Source: Geothrix sp.
GTDB lineage: Bacteria > Acidobacteriota > Holophagae > Holophagales > Holophagaceae
Length of the DNA stretch: 11,749 nt
Assembly (NCBI GenBank): GCA_023701165.1
Contig: JAMPXL010000005.1
Coordinates: 1 to 11,749 of the forward strand
Direction: 5' to 3'
Shown piece by piece: positions 1-6,223 of the stretch (position 1 is its first letter; the number at the start of each line of letters is the position of its first letter). Below the pieces are notes generated by a model. The model had not been told where the DNA came from. It saw only the letters and a list, made by a program, of their open reading frames with translations, and made no database searches. The position numbers and the translations under genes are program-made.

Positions 1-2
1 AC

Positions 3-242
3 CAGGCCGAGGATGACGAAGAGCTGCTGCTCCACCGCGAACCCTTCGCGGACTGCCTCCGCCGGGTGCTGCGGGGCGAGATCACCGACAGCCTCACAGT
101 GGTGGCCCTGCTGGCCCTCCAGGCGCGCCGGGGCGGCGTGCCCACGGCACTGGACGCCCCCCTCGCCGAGCGCTTCTTCCAGCGGCCCCAGGATCACCCC
201 GCTCCCGGGCGGGCCCGGTGGGAATCACTGGGTCTGCCATGA
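3..242 (+). CDS. Nudix hydrolase, C-terminal fragment (ADP-ribose pyrophosphatase-like)
   Basis: The window opens inside this gene; 79 codons of its 3' end are visible in frame 3, ending in TGA at 240-242. The fragment contains GEITDSLTVVALLAL (residues about 25-39 of the fragment). This resembles the C-terminal helix of ADP-ribose pyrophosphatase-type Nudix enzymes, where a Gly-Glu-Ile-x-Asp-x-x-Thr pattern follows the catalytic domain. The Nudix box itself would lie upstream of the window, so catalysis cannot be verified. Family members hydrolyse ADP-ribose or related nucleoside diphosphate compounds in the cytoplasm. The last ~35 residues are a Pro/Arg-rich tail without a recognised domain. 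The stop overlaps the start of the next gene by ATGA (239-242), which suggests translational coupling. The family call rests on a short stretch. Confidence 0.6.
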   Translation, partial: QAEDDEELLLHREPFADCLRRVLRGEITDSLTVVALLALQARRGGVPTALDAPLAERFFQRPQDHPAPGRARWESLGLP

Positions 243-841
243 TCCTCACCTTGCATCCCGACACCCCCCAGCAGCGCCACCTCGAGCGCATCGCCGAGTT
301 GCTGCAGCGCGACGGCGTCATCGCCTACCCCACGGACACGCTCTTCGGCCTGGGCTGCCTGGCCTCGCGCAAAAGGGCCGTGGACCGCGTCCAGCAGATC
401 AAGGGCCGCGATCCGAAGAAGCCCATGTCGATCCTGTGCTCGGACATGGAGATGCTCTGCCGCTACACCCGCCACCTGGACACCCCCACCTTCCGCCTCC
501 TGAAGCAGCTGCTGCCGGGCCCCTACACCGTGCTGCTGCCCGCCAGCCGCGAGGTGCCCCGCTACCTCCAGAACAAGCAGGTGGTGGGCCTCCGCATCCC
601 GGACCAGCCCTTCTGCCGGGCGCTGGTGGCCCTGCTGGGCGAACCCATCATCACCACCAGCGCCGCCCTGCCCGATCAGCCCGTGCTGAACACCGCCTGG
701 GAGATCGAGGAGGAGCAGGGCCACGCCCTGGACCTGGTGGTGGACTGCGGACAGCCCCGGGGAGAGGCCAGCACCATCGTGGATCTCAGCGGCGATGAGC
801 CCCTCCTCGTGCGGGAAGGCGCGGGCGCCTGGCCCCCCTGA
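239..841 (+). CDS. yciO: YciO-type Sua5/YrdC/YwlC family protein (L-threonylcarbamoyladenylate synthase family)
   Basis: This 200-residue protein has the YrdC-like fold of enzymes that make threonylcarbamoyl-AMP from threonine, bicarbonate and ATP for the tRNA t6A37 modification. Visible motifs are IAYPTDTLFGLGC (28-40), the basic KGRDPKKP (55-62), PGPYTVLL (93-100) and TTSAALP (139-145). The opening HPDTPQQR (6-13), the EVPRYL stretch (105-110), the GLRIP motif (117-121) and the length all resemble E. coli YciO more than the housekeeping TsaC. The family's Lys-x-Arg and downstream Lys-Pro are present, so ATP/threonine binding looks intact. The ATG at 239 is chosen because it overlaps the upstream TGA and starts exactly at the conserved N-terminus; an in-frame ATG at 218 would add seven non-conserved residues. 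Whether it acts in t6A synthesis or elsewhere cannot be told from sequence. The gene ends flush against the convergent gene on the other strand. Confidence 0.87.
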   Translation: MILTLHPDTPQQRHLERIAELLQRDGVIAYPTDTLFGLGCLASRKRAVDRVQQIKGRDPKKPMSILCSDMEMLCRYTRHLDTPTFRLLKQLLPGPYTVLLPASREVPRYLQNKQVVGLRIPDQPFCRALVALLGEPIITTSAALPDQPVLNTAWEIEEEQGHALDLVVDCGQPRGEASTIVDLSGDEPLLVREGAGAWPP

Positions 842-1567
842 TCACTTCGCCTTGCCGGCCGCCTTCTTCTTCAGGGCCTGATACTCCTCCTCGCTGAGAA
901 GGCCGTCGCGCCGGAGCCCTTCGATGCGGCGGAGGGCGCCCTCCAGGTCGAAAACAGGAGGGACCGGCTGCATGGGTTTTGCGGCGGGCGTGGCCGGTGG
1001 GGCCGCCGCGGTGGCGATGTGCCTCCCCAGCTCTTCGCACCAACGGGCGTACTGGCTGGAGACCAGGTCCGCATTCAGGCCCTGGAGCGTGTCGTGGAAG
1101 GCCGCCAGCAGCTCGCCCGAGTCCCCGTCCACCAGCTTCAGGTCGAAGGTGAGGCTCGCTGCGCCGGAGAAGAGGGCGTCTTCCGCTTCCCCCACCGCAT
1201 CCACGATCCGCCCCACGAGAAACACATCCCCTTCTGAGGGGGAGACAGGGAGTGCTCCCTTGAGGCCGCGCCTGAGGCCAGCCTCCAATCCGGGCAGGAG
1301 AGTCCGTTCCAGCCGTCCGACCAGCAGCTGATCCTTGGTGGCCCGCTTCCCGAGCAGCCAGGCCGGGGCTTCCCAGGGCCTGAGCCGGATCGTCCGGCCC
1401 CCCAGGTTCAGGCCGGGCTTCAGCCACTGGAAGCCCAGGGCCTTCGATGGCTGGAGGGAGGCGGAGGAGCCGAACCAGGCGAGGTCGAGGCGCCCTTCAT
1501 CCAGAAGGGGCGCCTGGGCGGCGAGGACCGCCGGCGTGGCGAGAAGGACGAAGGGGACAGCTCGCAT
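842..1567 (-). CDS. secreted protein of unknown function with C-terminal SHOCT domain
   Basis: This is a 241-residue protein. It starts with a short signal peptide-like segment (residues 1-18, with AQA as a plausible cleavage site), so the product is probably periplasmic; no lipobox Cys is seen. Residues ~20-185 form an alpha/beta-looking region that I do not recognise. It includes GDVFLVGRIVDA (113-124) and SLTFDLKLVDGDSGELLAAF (138-157), reminiscent of outer-membrane-associated DUF4410-like proteins, though this is not firm. A Pro/Ala linker (186-206) follows, then a SHOCT-like helical hairpin (207-236, with GLLSEEEYQALKKK at 222-235). SHOCT is a short C-terminal oligomerisation-type domain of uncertain role. 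The ATG at 1567 is chosen because GGAG lies 5 nt upstream and the signal peptide begins there; an ATG at 1591 would reach into nadB. It is the last gene of the minus-strand block, 13 nt after nadB. Confidence 0.75.
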   Translation of the reverse strand: MRAVPFVLLATPAVLAAQAPLLDEGRLDLAWFGSSASLQPSKALGFQWLKPGLNLGGRTIRLRPWEAPAWLLGKRATKDQLLVGRLERTLLPGLEAGLRRGLKGALPVSPSEGDVFLVGRIVDAVGEAEDALFSGAASLTFDLKLVDGDSGELLAAFHDTLQGLNADLVSSQYARWCEELGRHIATAAAPPATPAAKPMQPVPPVFDLEGALRRIEGLRRDGLLSEEEYQALKKKAAGKAK

Positions 1568-1580
1568 CGGCGCTCCAGGA

Positions 1581-3155
1581 TCAATCCACACGGTAGTGGC
1601 AGCCGCGGCTTTCGGGATTCTGCAGGGCGGCGTTGAGGATCAGGCGGGCGCAGAGGATGCCGCTCCGCAGCTCCAGCAGCTCCCGGCTGAGCGGAGCCTC
1701 GTGGTAGAAGCGCTCGATGCGGTGGGCCAGGTAGTGCAGGTCGGCCTTGGCCCGCTCCAGCCGGGCGCCCGTGCGCACGATGCCCGCGTAGTTCCAGAGG
1801 GTGCTGCGGATGAGGCCCCAGTCCTGGTCGATGAGCAGCGGGTCCATCTCCTCGGGATCCTCCGGCATGCGCCAGGAGGCCAGATCCCCGGGGTCCGGAT
1901 CCCCCGCCTCGCGGAGTTCCCGCACGGCCGCTTCGGCGCCGCGGAATCCCCAGAGCAGGCCCTCCAGCAGGCTGGTGGAGGCCAGGCGGTTGGCGCCGTG
2001 GAGCCCCGTGCAGGCCACCTCCCCGGCGGCGAAGAGCCCCGGCAGGCTGGTGCGGCCGTCGAGGTCCACCAGCACGCCGCCGCAGAAGTAGTGGGCGGCG
2101 GGCACCACGGGGATGGGCTGGCGGTGGGGATCGATGCCCTCGGCGCGGCAGGCGGCCAGCACCGTGGGGAAGTGCTCGTCCAGGTCCAGCCTGGCGGCCA
2201 CGGGCGCCAGGTCCAGGAAAGCGCAGGGCTCGCCGCTGGCGGCCATCTCCTGGAAGATGGCCCGGCTCACCACATCGCGGGGGGCCAGCTCCATCTGCTC
2301 CGGCGCGAACTTGGCCATGAAGCGCTCACCCTTGCGGTTCACCAGCTGCGCGCCTTCCCCCCGCAGGGCCTCGGTCAGCAGGGTCCGCGGCTTGCCCGGC
2401 ACGTAGAGGGTCGTGGGATGGAACTGGAGGTATTCGCAGTTCACGATGCGGGCGCTGGCCCGGTAGGCCGCCGCCAACCCGTCGCCCGTGGCGCTGGGGG
2501 GATTCGTGGTGTGCAGGTAGAGGTAGCCGAGGCCGCCCGTGGCCAGCAGGGTGCGGCGGGCCAGGGCCCCCTCCACCTGGCCCGTGGCCGGATCAAAGAG
2601 GTAGGCGCCGTGGACGCGGATGGGCTCGTAGACGCGCACGGGGCTGACGCAGTGGTGGGGGCTGGTGATGAGGTCCACCAGGCAGAGCCCCTCCCGCACG
2701 CGGATGTTCGGATGCTGCCGCACGGTGGCGCTGAGGGCGGTCTGGATGGCCAGCCCCGTGGCGTCCTTGGCGTGGTAGATGCGCCGGGCGCTGTGGGCCG
2801 CCTCCGCCGTGGGGTCCGGCGTGCCGTTGGCCCCCAGGTCGAAGGGCACGCCCAGGCGCTCCCAGAGGAAGCTGCGGCAGAGCTTCGGCCCTTCTTCGGC
2901 CAGCAGGCGCACAGCCTCCGGCCGGCAGAGCCCGGCGCCGGCCGCTTCGATGTCCGACGCCAGCAGGTCCGGGGAATCACCCTCCTCCCTCGGCGCCAGC
3001 CCGATGATGCCGCCCTGGGCCCAGGCGGTGTTGCTCCCGCCCAGTTCGTCCTTGGCCACCAGTACCACGGAAGCGCCCAGATCCGCCGCGCGCAGGGCCG
3101 CCGAGCAGCCGGCGATCCCCGCGCCCAGCACCAGCAGATCGGCCACGTCGTTCAT
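1581..3155 (-). CDS. nadB: L-aspartate oxidase
   Basis: This cytoplasmic FAD enzyme oxidises L-aspartate to iminoaspartate, the first step of de novo NAD synthesis; NadA then uses the product to make quinolinate. The 524 residues show the FAD-binding GAGIAGCSAAL (11-21), SNTAWAQGGI (41-50), HSARRIYHAKDATG (121-134), QFHPTTLY (244-251), a HYFCGGV motif (355-361) and GLFAAGEVACTGLHGANRLA (373-392). Residues expected for substrate binding and catalysis in E. coli NadB (Glu121, His244, Arg290, His351, Arg386) appear to correspond to Glu118, His246, Arg293, His355 and Arg390. The protein stops shortly after ESRGCHYRVD, so its C-terminal tail is shorter than in E. coli. The ATG at 3155 has GGGAG 5 nt upstream and overlaps the preceding gene's TGA (ATGA, 3152-3155). 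nadA and nadC are not adjacent. Succinate dehydrogenase/fumarate reductase flavoproteins are relatives, but the SNTAWAQGGI and GANRLA context favours NadB. Confidence 0.96.
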   Translation of the reverse strand: MNDVADLLVLGAGIAGCSAALRAADLGASVVLVAKDELGGSNTAWAQGGIIGLAPREEGDSPDLLASDIEAAGAGLCRPEAVRLLAEEGPKLCRSFLWERLGVPFDLGANGTPDPTAEAAHSARRIYHAKDATGLAIQTALSATVRQHPNIRVREGLCLVDLITSPHHCVSPVRVYEPIRVHGAYLFDPATGQVEGALARRTLLATGGLGYLYLHTTNPPSATGDGLAAAYRASARIVNCEYLQFHPTTLYVPGKPRTLLTEALRGEGAQLVNRKGERFMAKFAPEQMELAPRDVVSRAIFQEMAASGEPCAFLDLAPVAARLDLDEHFPTVLAACRAEGIDPHRQPIPVVPAAHYFCGGVLVDLDGRTSLPGLFAAGEVACTGLHGANRLASTSLLEGLLWGFRGAEAAVRELREAGDPDPGDLASWRMPEDPEEMDPLLIDQDWGLIRSTLWNYAGIVRTGARLERAKADLHYLAHRIERFYHEAPLSRELLELRSGILCARLILNAALQNPESRGCHYRVD

Positions 3156-3928
3156 GCCAGCTCCCAGGTGGGACGGTCCAGAGCCCACAGGGGGCCGAAG
3201 TCCGCGTCCTCAGTCATGCGCCTTCCATGGTCCAGCCGCCGGGCCGTCAGGTCCAGCGCCGCCTCGGCCCGCACCTCGCCCCAGGGCGTGGCCACGCGGC
3301 CACCGCAGGGTTCCAGGCGCCCCAGCGCCTCTTCCCACAGGGCCACCAGGCCCCGCCGGTTGTGCAGCTGCAGGTGGTGGTAGCCGCCCGCCAGGAGGAT
3401 GAGGCCCTGGAGACGGCCCTTCAGATCGCCCTCCGCCGCATCCCACAGGGGTTCCAGGGCATCGTGGCATTCGTGGTAGAGGCCGTGGTTGAAGAGCGAC
3501 ACGCCGCAGGCCAGCGGGTAGCGGGAACCCAGGGGCAGCGGCGTGAGGGCCGCCAGCTGCCAGCCACAGCGCAGGCTCACCAGCGGGCCCCAGGCCCCCC
3601 AGCTGGCCGCGGGCCGCCAGCCTGCGGCCCCCGCCTCCGCGGTGTCTGGCCAGACGCCCCGGTGGGCGGCCCAGGCGGCCGCCGGATCGTGGTGGCCCAG
3701 GGCGCCGAGCATGCGGGCCGCATGCCCGAGCAGGGCCGCTTCGGGAACCCCCTCGGGGTGCGCGTTCCGGAGGGCCGGCGCCCCCAGGATGGTGGGCCAG
3801 ACCAGGGCCTGGCGGGCCTCCGGATCGCCCAGGGCCGCCTCCAGGCGGGCCTGGAGGAACCGCTGGATCTCCAGAGGCAGCTGGGGCTGGCGCTGCCAGA
3901 AGGGGGTGCGGTTGCAGTCGTCGCTCAT
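3152..3928 (-). CDS. DUF309 domain-containing protein with long N-terminal region
   Basis: This is a 258-residue protein of unknown function. Residues ~143-206 match the DUF309 pattern: LFNHGLYHECHDALEPLW (145-162), followed by GRLQGLILLAGGYHHLQLHN (171-190). It has the conserved His/Glu-rich face (His148, Glu153, His155, His184/185) that in this family suggests metal or ligand binding. No activity is established. The first ~140 residues are not part of the usual short DUF309 protein. They are rich in Ala, Trp and Gly and I do not recognise them. Typical DUF309 proteins are only about 100-180 residues, so this one is extended at the N-terminus and, by ~50 residues, at the C-terminus. ATG at 3928 overlaps the upstream TGA (ATGA, 3925-3928) and its TGA overlaps the nadB start, so it is coupled on both sides. 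No signal peptide is seen, so it is probably cytoplasmic. Confidence 0.82.
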   Translation of the reverse strand: MSDDCNRTPFWQRQPQLPLEIQRFLQARLEAALGDPEARQALVWPTILGAPALRNAHPEGVPEAALLGHAARMLGALGHHDPAAAWAAHRGVWPDTAEAGAAGWRPAASWGAWGPLVSLRCGWQLAALTPLPLGSRYPLACGVSLFNHGLYHECHDALEPLWDAAEGDLKGRLQGLILLAGGYHHLQLHNRRGLVALWEEALGRLEPCGGRVATPWGEVRAEAALDLTARRLDHGRRMTEDADFGPLWALDRPTWELA

Positions 3929-4647
3929 GGCTCCACCAGCAGCCGGAGGGCCAGGCCGCCCCGGTCGTTCTCATCCACCCCGGCCCACTGGCAGCCGGGG
4001 ATGCGCCCCCTCAGCACCCTGCTGGGGTCCCCCTGCTGATGGAGCAGGATCCACCGGGCCACCAGGCCCCGGTACTTCTTGGCGAAGTGGCTCACGGCCT
4101 TCCCGCGGGCATCGAAGATCTCCACGGTGTGCCGGGGCCGTGTCCAGTCCTTGAGCAGATCCGCGGCATCACCCGGCAGCAGTTCCCAGACCGCGCCTTC
4201 GGGCAGGGCCGCCAGGCTGGGAACCAGTGCCTTCCGCCAGTGGGCCTTCAAGCCCGGGAGGGCGCCCAGCTTGAGCTTGTAGGGCGGCAGGGGCTCGTCG
4301 CCCCGCACCAGGCCCCGAAGGTTGGACGGGATGAACACCTGGGCCCAGGTCTCCGGCTTCAGCGAGGCCGCGTCCAGGGCCTGGAAGGCCACGCCCCGGT
4401 AGCGGGACAGCGCGGGCAGGAGGGGCACAGGGCCGGCCAGGGCCAGAGCCTCTGCCCGGGCCTTGTCCAGGGCCAGGCCCTTCACGTCGAAGGCCTTCCC
4501 CAGCGCCTCGGGCGAACCCGTCGCCGCCAGTTCCACCAGCTGCTCGCGCACCCACCGCTGGGCGGGCGTTTCCCGAAGGCGGCCGCGGACGCCGCCGCCG
4601 GCCTTCTCCTCCGAGGGCGCCAGCAGGATGAGGGGCGCCGCTGTCAT
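3925..4647 (-). CDS. yaaA: YaaA/UPF0246 family protein (peroxide stress response)
   Basis: This 240-residue protein belongs to the YaaA (DUF328/UPF0246) family. In E. coli, YaaA limits intracellular iron and oxidative DNA damage during hydrogen peroxide stress and binds DNA. Visible family landmarks are the N-terminal LLAPSEEKAGGG (8-19), YRGVAFQALDAASL (83-96), PPYKLKLG (121-128) and the C-terminal signature KAVSHFAKKYRGLVARW (183-199), which includes the strongly conserved Ser-His-x-Ala-Lys region. The N-terminal PSE-K-GGG form resembles the actinobacterial and acidobacterial branch rather than E. coli, whose proteins begin with a different SPAK-type motif. ATG at 4647 overlaps the deacetylase TGA (ATGA, 4644-4647). 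Length is close to the usual ~250. Family assignment is firm, but a peroxide role in this organism is inferred only from homology. Confidence 0.88.
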   Translation of the reverse strand: MTAAPLILLAPSEEKAGGGVRGRLRETPAQRWVREQLVELAATGSPEALGKAFDVKGLALDKARAEALALAGPVPLLPALSRYRGVAFQALDAASLKPETWAQVFIPSNLRGLVRGDEPLPPYKLKLGALPGLKAHWRKALVPSLAALPEGAVWELLPGDAADLLKDWTRPRHTVEIFDARGKAVSHFAKKYRGLVARWILLHQQGDPSRVLRGRIPGCQWAGVDENDRGGLALRLLVEP

Positions 4648-5462
4648 CGGTCCTCCACCCAGGCCTCGAGGCTGGTGAGCCGGAAGCCCGCGAAGAGATC
4701 CCGAAGGTGGCTGCCGTGCCCCCTGAGTCCGGCGCTGTGGGCAAAGCGGTGGCCGAAGGCGGCGCCGGGCAGGTCCGGCTGGCCTTCATCCAGCTCCCAG
4801 GGATGCAGCACCAGGGGTGTGCCGGCATCCTCCATGGCCAGGGTTTCCAGGGCCCGGCGGACCACACTGAAGGGCAGCACCCGCAGGCCCCAGCCCCATA
4901 GGGGCGACCGGGGCGGGCCCGACCAGAGCACCGGCGGCGGCAGCTCCCACAGGCCGTTGGCGAAGCGGTGCGGGCGCCGCGGCCAGGCGGGATCGCCGAT
5001 GACTGCCAGGGGCGCGCGGCTGGAGTCGTAGCGGAAGCCCAGCTCCGGAAGGTCCTGCCACCAGTCCGCGGCGGCACCGCGGAGGCTCCACTCCGGAGCG
5101 CGGTAGCCCGCCACGGGGCGGCCCGTGAGGTCCTCCAGCAGGGCCTTGCCAGCCTGCACCGAGGCCCGCCAGGCCGCGCGGTCCAGGTCGAAGGCCCTCC
5201 GATGCGTCAGACCGTGGAGGCCGATGGCATGGCCTTCGTCCGCGATGCGCCGCAGCAGGTGCGGATGGCGCCGGGCCTGGTCTCCCAGGCAGAACCAGGT
5301 GGCCTTGGCGCCGAGTTCCGAACAGAAGGCCAGCGACCGCTCCGTGGCCAGCGGCAGCCGGCACTCGAAGCGTTCCAGGGCCTCGGGCTGGTCATAGGGC
5401 GGGCAGCAGAGCTGGAACCAGTCCTCCCAGTCCAGGGAGAGGGGGAGCCGGAGGTGGTTCAG
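4644..5462 (-). CDS. polysaccharide deacetylase with DUF3473-type C-terminus
   Basis: This is a NodB-fold carbohydrate esterase family 4 protein that removes acetyl groups from N-acetylated sugars in envelope or exported polysaccharide. The 272 residues (from the start chosen here) show the metal/catalytic SLDWEDW (9-15), GLHGLTHRR (81-89, His83 and His87 as metal ligands) and YRAPEWSL (120-127). A late LVLHPWELDEGQPD (217-230) is the hallmark of the DUF3473-containing subfamily found in PEP-CTERM/exosortase and capsule loci. No signal peptide is visible, consistent with a cytoplasmic or non-classically located member. The start is odd. No ATG, GTG or TTG exists in frame between 5690 and the conserved core. 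The CTG at 5462-5460 overlaps the tolQ stop as CTGA and sits ten residues before the catalytic Asp. An ATG at 5690 would need 76 unconserved residues read inside tolQ. Domain call is firm, start is not. Confidence 0.85.
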   Translation of the reverse strand: MNHLRLPLSLDWEDWFQLCCPPYDQPEALERFECRLPLATERSLAFCSELGAKATWFCLGDQARRHPHLLRRIADEGHAIGLHGLTHRRAFDLDRAAWRASVQAGKALLEDLTGRPVAGYRAPEWSLRGAAADWWQDLPELGFRYDSSRAPLAVIGDPAWPRRPHRFANGLWELPPPVLWSGPPRSPLWGWGLRVLPFSVVRRALETLAMEDAGTPLVLHPWELDEGQPDLPGAAFGHRFAHSAGLRGHGSHLRDLFAGFRLTSLEAWVEDR

Positions 5463-6154
5463 GTGAAATTCCGCTCGGAGAGGCTGATGAACTCCAGCGA
5501 GAAGTCGTCGAGTTCCGTCTGGAACTGCTTGAGCTGGCCCTGGAAGAAGTTGTAGGCCATGAGGGCGGGGATGGCCGCCACCAGGCCGATGGCCGTGGCC
5601 ACCAGGGCTTCCGAGATCCCGGGCGCCACCGTGGCCAGGTTGGCGTTGCCCGTGGCGCCGATGCCGCGGAAGGCGTCGATGATGCCCCACACCGTGCCGA
5701 AGAGGCCGATGAAGGGGCTCACGGCGGCCACCGTGGCCAGGCCGCCCAGGGACCGCTCCAGGCGGCCCATCTCCACCACGCTAGCCCGCTGGAGGCTGCG
5801 CTCCACGGCCTCCATGCTGCGCAGCTGGGGGCGCCCGTCCGGCCCCACCTGGCGGAGCTGGTAGGTCACTTCGCCGTAGCCCGCCACGAAAAGACCCACC
5901 AGGGGGCTCAGGGCGAAACGCTCCACCTGCTGCTTCAGCTCCCGCCAGTCCGTGGCCCGCTTGAAGGCGCCGCGGAAATGTTCGGAGGTCTCCCGGCTCC
6001 GGCGGTAGAGCAGGGCCTTGCGGATGATCACCACCCAGCTCAAGAGGGAGAAGGCCGCCAGGATCACCAGCACCGACTTGGAGACGGGTCCGGCGTGGAG
6101 CATCACCTCCAGCAGGTTGACCTCGTTGCCCGTGGGTGCCGTCAGGATCGCCAT
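5459..6154 (-). CDS. tolQ: MotA/TolQ/ExbB proton channel family protein
   Basis: This 231-residue inner-membrane protein forms the proton channel that, with a TolR/ExbD partner, energises TolA/TonB to act on the outer membrane. Three membrane segments are visible: ~26-46, ~137-160 and ~182-204. A large cytoplasmic loop lies between the first two. The signature SPFIGLFGTVWGIIDAF (146-162) and APGISEALVATAIGLVAAIP (177-196) carry the pore Thr residues (Thr154 and Thr187) expected from E. coli TolQ. The sequence could equally be called ExbB; TolQ is preferred because of the central VWGI and EALVATAIGL stretches and the length. No tolR/exbD follows, since the next gene is a deacetylase. ATG at 6154 has a strong GGAGG 4 nt upstream (minus strand, 6163-6159). 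It is the first gene of the minus-strand block and is divergent from ugd. Confidence 0.92.
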   Translation of the reverse strand: MAILTAPTGNEVNLLEVMLHAGPVSKSVLVILAAFSLLSWVVIIRKALLYRRSRETSEHFRGAFKRATDWRELKQQVERFALSPLVGLFVAGYGEVTYQLRQVGPDGRPQLRSMEAVERSLQRASVVEMGRLERSLGGLATVAAVSPFIGLFGTVWGIIDAFRGIGATGNANLATVAPGISEALVATAIGLVAAIPALMAYNFFQGQLKQFQTELDDFSLEFISLSERNFT

Positions 6155-6172
6155 GCTTCCTCCGTCCAGGAA

Positions 6173-6178
6173 ATGATA
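6173..6178 (-). promoter_or_regulatory. candidate -10 box for the tolQ block
   Basis: Read on the minus strand this is TATCAT, five of six matches to TATAAT. It lies about 19 nt upstream of the tolQ ATG, so transcription would start just before the GGAGG ribosome binding site. No good -35 element is visible at 16-18 nt upstream. It rests on a hexamer match only. Confidence 0.3.
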
Positions 6179-6201
6179 GCAAGCGCGGAAGCCGCTACAC
6201 T
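6173..6201 (+). promoter_or_regulatory. candidate sigma70-like promoter for ugd
   Basis: ATGATA at 6173-6178 matches TTGACA at four of six positions. After a 17-nt spacer, TACACT at 6196-6201 matches TATAAT at four of six. The predicted transcript would begin about 15 nt before the ugd ATG at 6224 and still include its GGAG (6215-6218). The -35 hexamer occupies the same bases as the opposite-strand tolQ -10 candidate. The evidence is by eye and modest. Confidence 0.35.
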
Positions 6202-6223
6202 GAGGCCTTTGCGCGGAGATGTC

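Noticed and set aside
13..798. Plus-strand open frame of 261 codons at the window's left end
   Set aside because: It is out of frame with both the Nudix tail and the YciO-type gene, whose motifs are clear, and has no motif of its own.
800..841. Possible terminator after the YciO-type gene
   Set aside because: GGCGCGGGCGCC can only make a tiny stem with a very short loop, and no T-run follows on either strand.
1335..3383. 682-codon open frame on the plus strand, opposite nadB and the SHOCT protein
   Set aside because: It is antisense to clear genes and its translation is a low-complexity Gly/Ala/Arg/Gln/His string with no motif. GC-rich codons rarely form stops on the other strand.
5463..5690. 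Longer deacetylase starting at the ATG at 5690
   Set aside because: It would overlap tolQ by more than 200 bp, and the added residues are His/Gly/Arg/Pro-rich shadow sequence. Kept only as an alternative for the start problem.
5978..6223. Upstream extension of ugd into the tolQ region
   Set aside because: The extra 82 residues are antisense to tolQ and not family-like. ATG at 6224 has its own GGAG and starts at the Rossmann strand.
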